Shown: positions 57,117-64,000 of the stretch, piece after piece
Numbering within the stretch: the stretch's first letter is position 1
How the letters are laid out: every line of letters starts with the position of its first letter
From: WHTK01 sp963711035
Lineage (GTDB): Bacteria; Chloroflexota; Dehalococcoidia; DSTF01; WHTK01
NCBI GenBank assembly: GCA_963711035.1
Contig: CAVQCN010000002.1
Span: forward strand, 186,001 to 250,000
Length of the DNA stretch: 64,000 nucleotides
Reading direction: 5' to 3'
The notes under the pieces: model-generated
Told to the model about the DNA's origin: nothing
What the model saw: the letters and a program-made list of their open reading frames with translations, nothing else
Database searches by the model: none
Program-made: the position numbers and the translations under genes

Positions 57117-58408
57117 ACGGTCGCAACCTGGAGCGCTCCCGCGCTATCTTCGCGCGAGCGCAGCAATTCTTGCCCGGCGGCGTCGACAGCCCGGTACGCT
57201 CCTTCCGAGGCGTCGGCGGCGACCCGGTCGTCGTCGCGTCGGCCAAAGGTTCGCGCCTCACTGATGCCGACGGCAACACCTACATCGACTACTGCGGATC
57301 CTGGGGCCCTCTAATCCTGGGCCACGCCTACCCTGAGGTGGTCGAGGCGGTACGGCAGGCGGCCGGCCGCGGTCTGACCTACGGCGCTGCTACCGAAGCG
57401 GAGGTCGAGCTGGCGGAGCTCGTCTGTAACGCCGTTCCGTCGATCGAGATGGTGCGCTTCGTCAGCTCCGGCACCGAGGCGACGATGTCCGCACTGCGGC
57501 TGGCGCGCGCCTTCACGGGCCGCTCCAAGATCGTGAAGTTCGAGGGCTGTTATCACGGCCACGCGGATGGGCTGCTCGTGCAGGCCGGCTCCGGCGTCGC
57601 GACCCTCTCGCTGCCGGACAGCGCCGGCGTGCCGCCCTCCTACGCCGCGGAGACGCTGGTTGCGCCCTACAACGACCTCGACGCGCTAAGCGCGGTCTTC
57701 GCGCGCCACGGCAGCGACGTCGCGGCTGTGATCATCGAGCCCGTGGCGGCCAATATGGGCGTCGTGCCCCCGACAGCGGGCTTCCTCGAAGGCCTGCGCC
57801 GCCTCTGCAACGACAACGGCGCCCTGCTCATCTTCGACGAGGTGATCACGGGCTTCCGCGTCGGCCTCGGCGGCTACCAGGCCGTCTGCGGGGTTTCACC
57901 AGACCTCACCTGCCTCGGCAAAGTGATCGGCGGCGGCATGCCGGTCGGCGCCTACGGCGGACGCCGCGACGTCATGTCGATGGTGGCGCCGCTCGGCCCC
58001 GTCTACCAGGCAGGCACGCTGTCCGGCAATCCGCTGGCCATGGCGGCCGGCATCGCCACGCTGCAGGCGCTCGCCCGCCCCGGCTTCTACGACGGGCTGG
58101 AAGCGAAGACGCAGCGGCTTACCGATGCGCTGGCCAGCGCCGCCGCCGAAGCGGGTATCGACGTGCAGATCAATCGCGTCGCATCGTTGTTCACCGTCTT
58201 TTTCAGCGCGGCACCGGTCACGGACTACGCGACTGCCCGCAACGCCGATGCACAACGCTACGCCCGCTTCTTCCACGCCTTGCTCGACGGCGGCGTCTAC
58301 TTCCCGCCCTCGCAGTTCGAGGCGACCTTCGTCTCTGCCGCCCACAGCGAGGCCGACCTCGACGCGACAGTGCAGGCCGCTACGGCCGCCTTTGCCTCGC
58401 TGACCTGA
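57113..58408 (+). CDS. hemL: Glutamate-1-semialdehyde 2,1-aminomutase
   Basis: The 431-residue PLP enzyme makes 5-aminolevulinate from glutamate-1-semialdehyde, completing the C5 route that HemA starts. Features are PGGVDSPVRSFRGVGGDPVV, YIDYCGSWGPLILGHAYPEV, FVSSGTEATMSALRLARAFT, FDEVITGFRVGLGGYQ and the PLP lysine in LGKVIGGGMPVGAYGG. It overlaps the HAD gene by four bases and ends two bases before the PPOX gene. Confidence 0.96.
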   Translation: MNGRNLERSRAIFARAQQFLPGGVDSPVRSFRGVGGDPVVVASAKGSRLTDADGNTYIDYCGSWGPLILGHAYPEVVEAVRQAAGRGLTYGAATEAEVELAELVCNAVPSIEMVRFVSSGTEATMSALRLARAFTGRSKIVKFEGCYHGHADGLLVQAGSGVATLSLPDSAGVPPSYAAETLVAPYNDLDALSAVFARHGSDVAAVIIEPVAANMGVVPPTAGFLEGLRRLCNDNGALLIFDEVITGFRVGLGGYQAVCGVSPDLTCLGKVIGGGMPVGAYGGRRDVMSMVAPLGPVYQAGTLSGNPLAMAAGIATLQALARPGFYDGLEAKTQRLTDALASAAAEAGIDVQINRVASLFTVFFSAAPVTDYATARNADAQRYARFFHALLDGGVYFPPSQFEATFVSAAHSEADLDATVQAATAAFASLT

Positions 58409-58410
58409 CG

Positions 58411-58890
58411 ATGGCGCGCTGGCAGGACATCGAGACGGCGGAGCCCGACTTCGCGGCGAAGGTAAAGGCCTCGTTCGACGCGCATCGCCACAAGATCATG
58501 GCCACGCTGCGCCGCGACGGCTCGCCGCGCGTCAGTGGCATTGAGGTGACCTTCGCGGAGGGCGACGTCTGGATCGGTTCGATGACCGGCTCGCGCAAGA
58601 CCGCGGATCTGGCGCGCGACTCGCGTCTCGCCATCCATGCCGGCTCCGACGACCCGCCCGAGGACCCGACAACGTGGCTCGGCGATGCCAAGCTGTCCGG
58701 TCGCGCTGTCGAGGTTGACGACCCCGAGCGGCTGCGCTCCATGGCGGAGGGAGACGGCGAGGCCGGCGGCCACCTCTACCGCATCGAACTCAGCGAGGTC
58801 GTGTTCACCGCCGTGGGCGACCCGCCGGACCACCTCAGGGTGCAAATCTGGCAGGAAGGTTCCGGCCTGCGGGAGCTACGCACCAGCTGA
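58411..58890 (+). CDS. PPOX-class (pyridoxamine oxidase-like) flavin/F420-binding protein
   Basis: The 159-residue protein is of the split-barrel PPOX type: KIMATLRRDGSPRVSGIEVT, VWIGSMTGSRKTADLARDSR, LAIHAGSD and LSGRAVEVDDPERLRSMA, then HLYRIELSEVVFTAVGD. Cofactor may be FMN, F420 or heme/biliverdin; position at the end of the heme operon, two bases after hemL, makes a tetrapyrrole role possible but unproved. Start ATG. Confidence 0.82.
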   Translation: MARWQDIETAEPDFAAKVKASFDAHRHKIMATLRRDGSPRVSGIEVTFAEGDVWIGSMTGSRKTADLARDSRLAIHAGSDDPPEDPTTWLGDAKLSGRAVEVDDPERLRSMAEGDGEAGGHLYRIELSEVVFTAVGDPPDHLRVQIWQEGSGLRELRTS

Positions 58891-58933
58891 TCTCGGGCCC
58901 TTGTCGTCTCCCAAAGGCGCACCTGCTAACGCC

Positions 58934-58963
58934 TTGTCGCTGTCCGGTCATGCCCTATATACT
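58934..58963 (+). promoter_or_regulatory. Promoter of dnaN
   Basis: TTGTCG (58934-58939) and TATACT (58958-58963), 18-base spacer; the leader would be about 38 bases. A TATAAA close to the ATG offers an alternative leaderless start. Confidence 0.45.
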
Positions 58964-59007
58964 TCCGCCAAACGACACCACGAAAAATTGCTTAAGTGAG
59001 CATATAA

Positions 59008-60138
59008 ATGAAGATCTCCTGCACCCAGGAAGCGCTCGCACGGGGCCTTGGCATCGTCGGACGCGCCGTTGCTGCGCGCAGCCCGCTGCCCATCACCTCC
59101 AACGTCCTCATCGCCAGCGACGGCGGCCGCCTGAAGCTCGCTGCCACAAACCTCGAGATCACGATGAGCTGCTGGCTCGACGCGAGCATCGAGGAGGAGG
59201 GCGCGATTACTGTCCCGGCCCGTTTGCTGGCCGACTTCGTCAACTCGCTGCCCAACGATCGCATCTCTCTGACGCTGACGCCGCGCTCGCGACAGCTACG
59301 CCTCGCCTGTGCCCGCAACGAGGCGAGCATCGGCGGCCTCGACGCCGAGGACTTCCCGCCGGCCCCCTCGATCACCGACGGCGTGTCGGTCGAGCTCGAC
59401 GCCAAAGGCCTGCGTCAGGCCATCTCGCAGACCGTCTTCGCCGCCGCAACCGACGACTCGCGGCCTGTCCTCACCGGCGTCGACACCAAGTTCGAGGGCA
59501 ACATGCTCACGCTTGCCGCCTCGGATGGCTTCCGCCTCTCGGTCTACAAGCTGCCCCTCGACGAGTCGATCGACGAGACGACGGAGATCGTGGTGCCGTC
59601 CCGAGCGCTCTCGGAGCTGAACCGGCTGCTGTCGGAGGAAGAGGAGCCGGTGACGCTGCAGACGAACGCGGCCAAGACGCAGGTCCTCTTCCGCCTCACC
59701 GATATCGAGATGGTGGCACAGCTCATCCAGGGCACGTTCCCCAACTTCAGCCAGCTCATCCCACCCAGCCACACCTCTCGCGCCGTCCTCGACGTGGGCG
59801 AGTTCCTGCGCGAGACGCGCATCGCCTCCGTGTTCGCCCGCGACGGTTCCGGCATCGTCCGCCTCATCGTTACGCCGGGCGAGGCGGTGACACCGGGCAA
59901 GGTCGAGATCTCAGCCCGCGCCGAAGAAGTCGGCGACAACCAGGGCGAGATCGACGCGGCGGTGGAGGGCGAAGGCGTGAAGATCGCCTTCAACGGCAAG
60001 TACCTGCAGGACGTTCTCCAGGTGCTCGAAGGCCAGCTCGCCATGGAGACCACGGGTCCATCCAGCCAGGGCGTCTTCAAGCCGCTCGGCAATGACAACT
60101 ACGTCCACGTCATCATGCCGATGTTCGTTCAATGGTGA
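59008..60138 (+). CDS. dnaN: DNA polymerase III beta sliding clamp
   Basis: The 376-residue protein makes the ring that tethers DNA polymerase. Three clamp domains can be read: MKISCTQEALARGLGIVGRA to about 120; SVELDAKGLRQAISQTVFAA, ATDDSRPVLTGVDTKFEGN, ASDGFRLSVYKLPL to about 250; and FLRETRIASVFARDGSGIVR, FNGKYLQDVLQVLEGQLAME, with the C-terminal PMFVQW. No dnaA or recF is adjacent; the gene stands alone after the heme operon. Confidence 0.95.
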   Translation: MKISCTQEALARGLGIVGRAVAARSPLPITSNVLIASDGGRLKLAATNLEITMSCWLDASIEEEGAITVPARLLADFVNSLPNDRISLTLTPRSRQLRLACARNEASIGGLDAEDFPPAPSITDGVSVELDAKGLRQAISQTVFAAATDDSRPVLTGVDTKFEGNMLTLAASDGFRLSVYKLPLDESIDETTEIVVPSRALSELNRLLSEEEEPVTLQTNAAKTQVLFRLTDIEMVAQLIQGTFPNFSQLIPPSHTSRAVLDVGEFLRETRIASVFARDGSGIVRLIVTPGEAVTPGKVEISARAEEVGDNQGEIDAAVEGEGVKIAFNGKYLQDVLQVLEGQLAMETTGPSSQGVFKPLGNDNYVHVIMPMFVQW

Positions 60139-60338
60139 GTACAAGGTACCGTTTTGGCTGGAGTTGGCGCTCGTCCTGTAGCTCGCTTATAAGGCGTTGC
60201 CTTTGATATGCATGTTGCGGAACGAGTGCAGGCTCTAGAGCAGCGCCGCCTTGCTTAAACTGCCGCCGCACTCCTGTGACGAGTTGGTGACGCTTCCCGT
60301 CGCTACGCTGTCGGAAATAGAGGGCTTCGGCCTGCCAG

Positions 60339-61472
60339 GTGGGTTTGTTGCGAACCAAGAGTGATTTCTCCTACGTCCTCCCTTCCCGAACCACAAGTCA
60401 ACTCGACTCCCTCGTCGATGCAATTGAAGCAAGGCCCGGCGATCTCATAGGGCCCCATGAATTCGACTGCTATCCGCAGGTGAATATTCGGGGTGTCTTG
60501 TCGCGCCTGCCTGCCGGCCTCGGGGACGATGACTTCGTCGGCATCCTTAAGCTGGCGATGCTGACGGAGTCGGCTACCGAGAGCTACGAGGCGACGATCT
60601 GCGAGGCTGCCGACCGGCACGACGCGACCTGGCTGCGTCGATTTGTGACGCGCGTCTGGAGCCCGGATGAGGCGACTCATTTCGCGCCATACAAGCTTTT
60701 TCTGCTCGAGCTTGGGTTTTCCGAGAACGAATTGGACCGCGAAGTAAGAGAAACCCGGGACAAGCACTACGAGCACGTTGGCGGCCTTACCCCACTCCAC
60801 ATAACGACCTTCGGTATGATCCAGGAATATCTCACCGATAGCTACCACGGCTTGATCGCCGGGGCGCTACGAAAGGCGGCTCCGACAGCTGCCGCGATGG
60901 TCATGCGCATCAAGCGGCGCGAGACGCTACATTCGGTCTGGTACCGGGATATGACTGCGCTCCAGGTGGAGGCCAATCCAGGCGCTGTAGCCGGCATCGT
61001 GCACGAAATCGACAGGTTTCAGATGCCGGGAACGTCGCTGGTCCCGGATTTGCAGGCGCAGGGCACTAGATGGCAGCTCCGGCTCGGCGCTGACTCCGAC
61101 CAGCTGTTCCGTGATCTCTTCCGGTACGTACAGGTGACGCTGCAAGACGTTCGCAAGACCGGCGAGCTGGTGATGAGACTCGCTGCCCAAAAGAACGTCA
61201 GGCTCGGCCCGATTCCCACCAAGGTGGTCGACGGCGCACTTCGAAGGCTCGGTAGCCCGGGTTACGGCATCATTGGCGAGGCTGCATTGGAGCGTGCCGG
61301 CTTGGGATACATGTTTGCCAATCAGGCCGGCAGGCAGGACAGCGCCTACCATCGTCACGATGGCCGGTATGAAGCGATTCGGGGTCTCGTGCGCTCGTGG
61401 ATTGCAGGCCTGATCCCGCCGCCCAATCAGGTGGTCTTTGGCAGCGCTTGTGAGACTGATGGTGTGGCATAG
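60339..61472 (+). CDS. Ferritin-like diiron protein of the acyl-ACP desaturase type
   Basis: The 377-residue protein has two E-x-x-H iron-ligand motifs, E111-ATH-114 in SPDEATHFAPYKLFL and E195-TLH-198 in KRRETLHSVWYRDM. Further Glu residues are in TESATESYEATICEAADRH, and a helix carries GMIQEYLTDSYHGLIAG. This pattern matches the soluble acyl-ACP desaturase family. It may introduce a double bond into a fatty acyl chain, or another diiron oxidation. The GTG start has no clear ribosome site; TTG codons follow two and three codons later. Codon use here is less GC-biased than in dnaN, consistent with an accessory stretch. Confidence 0.75.
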   Translation: MGLLRTKSDFSYVLPSRTTSQLDSLVDAIEARPGDLIGPHEFDCYPQVNIRGVLSRLPAGLGDDDFVGILKLAMLTESATESYEATICEAADRHDATWLRRFVTRVWSPDEATHFAPYKLFLLELGFSENELDREVRETRDKHYEHVGGLTPLHITTFGMIQEYLTDSYHGLIAGALRKAAPTAAAMVMRIKRRETLHSVWYRDMTALQVEANPGAVAGIVHEIDRFQMPGTSLVPDLQAQGTRWQLRLGADSDQLFRDLFRYVQVTLQDVRKTGELVMRLAAQKNVRLGPIPTKVVDGALRRLGSPGYGIIGEAALERAGLGYMFANQAGRQDSAYHRHDGRYEAIRGLVRSWIAGLIPPPNQVVFGSACETDGVA

Positions 61473-61559
61473 CGATGCGGCATCGATTGGGGTCAGCTCG
61501 CTGGAACCATCGTCAGAACGCGATTGGGCTCATCGAACAGATAGTCAGGTGAAGCAACC

Positions 61560-61820
61560 ATGGAGCGGATAACTCAAGTCGTACGCGGCCCCAAGGGCGA
61601 GATTCTGAACGCGATCGAACTGGAAGCAGCCGAAATCGCCCATCAAAAGGTGCTCTGTCCGGGATGCAAGGACAAGATATTCGCGTCTTGGCCGGACGGC
61701 TGGGATGAACATGCTGCCTACCTCTGCGATATGCCGGGCAACTCACCAGACGCACGCAAAGACGAGTTCAAGAAGCGTTATTCACGGCTCCTTGGCGCTG
61801 CTCAGGAGGACGGAGACTAG
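61560..61820 (+). CDS. Small protein with a CxxC knuckle
   Basis: The 86-residue protein has MERITQVVRGPKGEILNAIE, a VLCPGCKDKIFASWPDGWDE segment with one CPGC pair, and a charged helical end (RKDEFKKRYSRLL). It lacks a second Cys pair for a full ribbon apart from one Cys in AAYLCDM. The ATG is preceded by a modest CAGGTGAAGC. Its stop overlaps the convergent transglutaminase stop by four bases. Function unknown. Confidence 0.55.
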   Translation: MERITQVVRGPKGEILNAIELEAAEIAHQKVLCPGCKDKIFASWPDGWDEHAAYLCDMPGNSPDARKDEFKKRYSRLLGAAQEDGD

Positions 61821-62713
61821 CTCAAGCGCAGCGTTCGACTACCGTCGAGGCGCTTGGAGTAGTCCACCGGATCGCCCACTGAGACTTCCTGAGGGTTCAC
61901 CTGATACGCCCACACTTCGAAATGCGTGAGCTTCGCTTCGCCGTAGATCGTCGCGAAGGCTCCATCGACCGCGTCCGCGCCGTGTGCCAACTTGACGCGG
62001 CCAATGCGCGGAACGTTGTAGCGCGGATCGAACGTCATCCACTTCCGCCCCAGATAAACTTCGCAGTAGGCGTGAAAATCGCCGGTGCCAGTGTCCTCAT
62101 AGGCGATGTCCGGCAGATGGCCGGTGACATAGCGAGCGGGCAGGTTGAAGGCACGGCACAATGCGATGGCCGCATGCGCCAGATCGCGACAAACCCCGTG
62201 CCGTCGCTCGATGACTTCCACTGCGGAGAGGTCAGGGCTGCCGGAGCCGAAGCGATACTCAATGTTGTCATGAACCCAATCGCAAATGGCCTGGACGCGG
62301 GGCAGGCCGTGGGCGATCTGCCCGAATCGATCCCAGGCGAAGTCCATCAGCTTGTCTGATTCGCAATAGCGGCTCGGCAGGGTATAGCGCAGCACGTCGT
62401 AGGGAAGCTCGCCAACCGACAGAAGAGGTCCCTCGATTTCACGGCTGTCTGGCAAAGATGAGACGCGGATCAGGGCATCGTGCCGAATTTCGTTGCGGCC
62501 GGGCATGAGCATTGAGCGACACCTGATGTTGCCATGAGAATCCTGAAACTCGTACGACGGCAAGCCGATGCCGAAGGAGAGCCTTTCCTGCATTACGAGG
62601 ACGGAGTCCTCGATCCGCGGCTTGAGCACGAAGAGAACTGGTGTCGGCAGCGACGTCTCGTAGACGAGATCGCATCCGACCCGGACCGTGAGATTCAAGG
62701 GACATCCAATCAT
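61817..62713 (-). CDS. Transglutaminase-like cysteine protease/amidase
   Basis: The 298-residue protein has an N-terminal beta domain typical of bacterial transglutaminases (NLTVRVGCDLVYETSLPTPV, ALIRVSSLPDSREIEGPLLS) and a transglutaminase core. The triad is visible: C175 in RHGVCRDLAH, H214 in GDFHAYCEVYL and D229 in MTFDPRYNVPR. The segment YCESDKLMDFAWDRFG is also typical. Such proteins are cytoplasmic peptidases or amidases. Start ATG at 62713. Monocistronic, convergent with the small CxxC gene. Confidence 0.88.
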   Translation of the reverse strand: MIGCPLNLTVRVGCDLVYETSLPTPVLFVLKPRIEDSVLVMQERLSFGIGLPSYEFQDSHGNIRCRSMLMPGRNEIRHDALIRVSSLPDSREIEGPLLSVGELPYDVLRYTLPSRYCESDKLMDFAWDRFGQIAHGLPRVQAICDWVHDNIEYRFGSGSPDLSAVEVIERRHGVCRDLAHAAIALCRAFNLPARYVTGHLPDIAYEDTGTGDFHAYCEVYLGRKWMTFDPRYNVPRIGRVKLAHGADAVDGAFATIYGEAKLTHFEVWAYQVNPQEVSVGDPVDYSKRLDGSRTLRLS

Positions 62714-62994
62714 GAGCCACTGCGAGGCTGTCTAATGCAGTGTACTGCGCCGATGGCCACTCGCCGGCCCGGCCTGTTACGAGGCTGTGAAGCCTCGACG
62801 CGGCACGCATACGATTGACAGGCGGCCGATCATTCGCCGGTCCGGTTCTCTAGTCTGACCTGCTACCATATCCAGAGAGTTCGTGGTCATCCTCGTTTGC
62901 AGCGGGCAGATCAGGGCCGCTGCGTAAACGCCATGAAAACATCGCCGGCTCGTGTCCTCTACAGGCTTCCGACCTTTCGCCAGGGCCTGGCTCG

Positions 62995-63726
62995 GTGATT
63001 CGTGAGCTGTCGTCGAAAAGCGACTTCGCGATTCTCGTTCTGGGCAGTTTTCGATTCCTGATTCAGGGCGAGCCTCGTCGTGGATTGCCGCACGGGACCG
63101 AGCGACTGTTGGCGTTCTTGGCGTTGCGTGACCGAGCAGTTGCTCGTTCGGCAGTTGCAGGATCTCTCTGGCCCGAGGCATCAGAAGAACACGCCTATGC
63201 CAGTCTGCGCTCGGCGCTCTCGCGTCTGAGTGAGATCGATCGCCCAGTTGTTCGAGGAACCTTTCAGGAACTGGCTTTGGTAGATGACGTCTTCGTCGAC
63301 CTTCGAGTTGCGCGTCTGCTTGCCCATCGCATTCTCACGCCCGGTGAGGCGCGTGACAGCGACATCGTCGACTTGAGCGCAGAAGCGATTTCGACTCTTT
63401 CGGTGGACCTGCTGCCGGACTGGTATGACGACTGGGCCGTGGTCGAGTCAGAGGAGTGGCGACAGCTGCGGCTGCACGCCCTAGATACGCTCGCAGAGAG
63501 ACTTACGGCTGCCGGTCGCTACGCTGACGCAACCAGTGCTGCCCTGGCGGCGGTGAAAGCGGAACCGCTGCGCGAGACAGCCCATGCCAGCCTTATCCGG
63601 GTCTATGTTGCGGAAGGAAACCGAGCTGAGGCTCTGGCGGCGTACGAACGCTATCGGGCGGTGCTGAAGGAGGACCTCGGCTTAGAGCCCTCTCCCAGGA
63701 TTGAGGCGTTGATCAAAGACCTGTAA
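62995..63726 (+). CDS. SARP-type transcriptional regulator (BTAD domain)
   Basis: The 243-residue protein has an OmpR-type DNA-binding part (FAILVLGSFRFLIQGEPRRG, RTERLLAFLALRD-like GTERLLAFLALRDRAVARSA, ASLRSALSRLSEID) and a bacterial transcriptional activation domain with TPR-like helices (DLLPDWYDDWAVVESEEWRQ, AAVKAEPLRETAHASLIRVY, EGNRAEALAAYERYRAVLKE, LGLEPSPRIEALI). SARP regulators activate secondary metabolism in actinobacteria and are common in Chloroflexota. GTG start; the 281-bp gap before it shows no gene. No biosynthetic cluster lies within the window. Confidence 0.88.
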   Translation: MIRELSSKSDFAILVLGSFRFLIQGEPRRGLPHGTERLLAFLALRDRAVARSAVAGSLWPEASEEHAYASLRSALSRLSEIDRPVVRGTFQELALVDDVFVDLRVARLLAHRILTPGEARDSDIVDLSAEAISTLSVDLLPDWYDDWAVVESEEWRQLRLHALDTLAERLTAAGRYADATSAALAAVKAEPLRETAHASLIRVYVAEGNRAEALAAYERYRAVLKEDLGLEPSPRIEALIKDL

Positions 63727-63761
63727 CGGGCTCGTGATGCCCGGTTTCGTACCGTTTGTCT

Positions 63762-63965
63762 ATGACGCCGTACCCTACTGGACTCTTGATCATTCGAGCC
63801 TGGCTCGAACCAGGTTCGTCGAAGCCATTGCGGGCCCACATCCGTCTCATGCCTGACGTAGCCAAGGGCTCTGTCGGCGAGATTACCGTCACTGACTTCG
63901 AAGCTGTCTCCCAGGCGGTCACCAGCTGGCTTGAGGAAGTCTGGGCGTCGGGCCTGCAGCCCTGA
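63762..63965 (+). CDS. Small protein after the SARP gene
   Basis: The 67-residue protein (MTPYPTGLLIIRAWLEPGSS, KPLRAHIRLMPDVAKGSVGE, ITVTDFEAVSQAVTSWLEEV) starts at an ATG 35 bases after the SARP stop. Small proteins of this form often follow SARP-like regulators in Chloroflexota; their role is unknown. The R-A-H-I-R and D-F-E-A-V-S-Q-A-V pattern suggests a small mixed alpha/beta fold. Confidence 0.6.
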   Translation: MTPYPTGLLIIRAWLEPGSSKPLRAHIRLMPDVAKGSVGEITVTDFEAVSQAVTSWLEEVWASGLQP

Positions 63966-64000
63966 GCGCAGATCTTCAGCGACCGTATCGCTCTCGCGCA

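Noticed and set aside
61560..62713. Toxin-antitoxin pair formed by the small CxxC gene and the transglutaminase
   Set aside because: The two are convergent, not an operon, and the transglutaminase triad suits a normal peptidase.
1..64000. tRNA, rRNA, tmRNA or CRISPR loci
   Set aside because: No T-loop GTTCnAnTCC with matching acceptor stem, no rRNA-like block and no evenly spaced direct repeats were noticed by eye. A tRNAscan or Infernal run would be decisive.

Overview
The window is about 64 kb of GC-rich bacterial DNA with closely packed genes on both strands, frequent GTG and TTG starts and many 1-4 nt start/stop overlaps. The gene content best fits a Chloroflexota bacterium, possibly of the Dehalococcoidia or a neighbouring class. 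Supporting points are a UPF0182 membrane protein, F420-type luciferase-like and PPOX proteins, a SARP-type regulator, a siroheme-decarboxylase-like protein next to HemQ, and intergenic repeats of the AGATnCTTCGC...CTCAGnATGACA kind. This placement is an inference; no rRNA or tRNA gene is present to anchor it.

Layout. 1-6 kb: argB, a UPF0182 membrane protein, an argD-like class III aminotransferase and a small DUF5808 protein. 6-8.4 kb: a surface beta-helix protein and a cupredoxin lipoprotein. 8.5-15 kb: argG, a DAHP synthase, a frameshifted alpha/beta hydrolase, a degenerate copy of the argH 5' end, a small dimeric-barrel protein, a frameshifted argH, rpe and (minus strand) rpmB. 15-26 kb: recG, a patch of small orphan genes, a DUF952-DUF402 fusion, argS, an SPFH protein, two lipoproteins and a class I aminotransferase. 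26-36 kb: gatC-gatA (minus), a methyltransferase, a class A PBP, a flavoprotein disulfide reductase, a VOC protein, a PPOX remnant, an RDD protein and its membrane partner.

36-45 kb: an LLM oxidoreductase; a sigma/anti-sigma/SIMPL cluster whose first two genes carry apparent frameshifts; dcd with an ACG start; ribD; a remarkable tyrosine-rich secreted protein; a methyltransferase; and ribE-ribBA-ribH. 45-51.8 kb: a DHA2 transporter, small membrane proteins, a VOC-WYL regulator pair divergent from dinB across two matching inverted-repeat sites, and a BldC/MerR-like regulator. 51.9-58.9 kb: a tightly coupled tetrapyrrole operon (HTH protein, aldo/keto reductase, fused AhbA-AhbB-like protein, HemQ, HemA, HAD hydrolase, HemL, PPOX protein). 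59-64 kb: dnaN, then an accessory-looking stretch with a diiron desaturase, a transglutaminase and a SARP-type regulator.

How it fits together. Arginine (argB, argD, argG, argH), riboflavin (ribD, ribE, ribBA, ribH) and heme (hemA, hemL, AhbAB-like, hemQ) synthesis dominate. The most interesting system is the heme operon: it pairs a siroheme-route protein with the H2O2-dependent coproheme decarboxylase HemQ, which suggests a hybrid route meeting at coproheme. Other points needing a second look are six apparent single-base frameshifts in three loci, a decayed duplicate of the argH start region, a dispersed intergenic repeat family, and the paired operators between the WYL-regulator operon and dinB. 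No CRISPR array, prophage, insertion sequence, tRNA or rRNA gene was seen.
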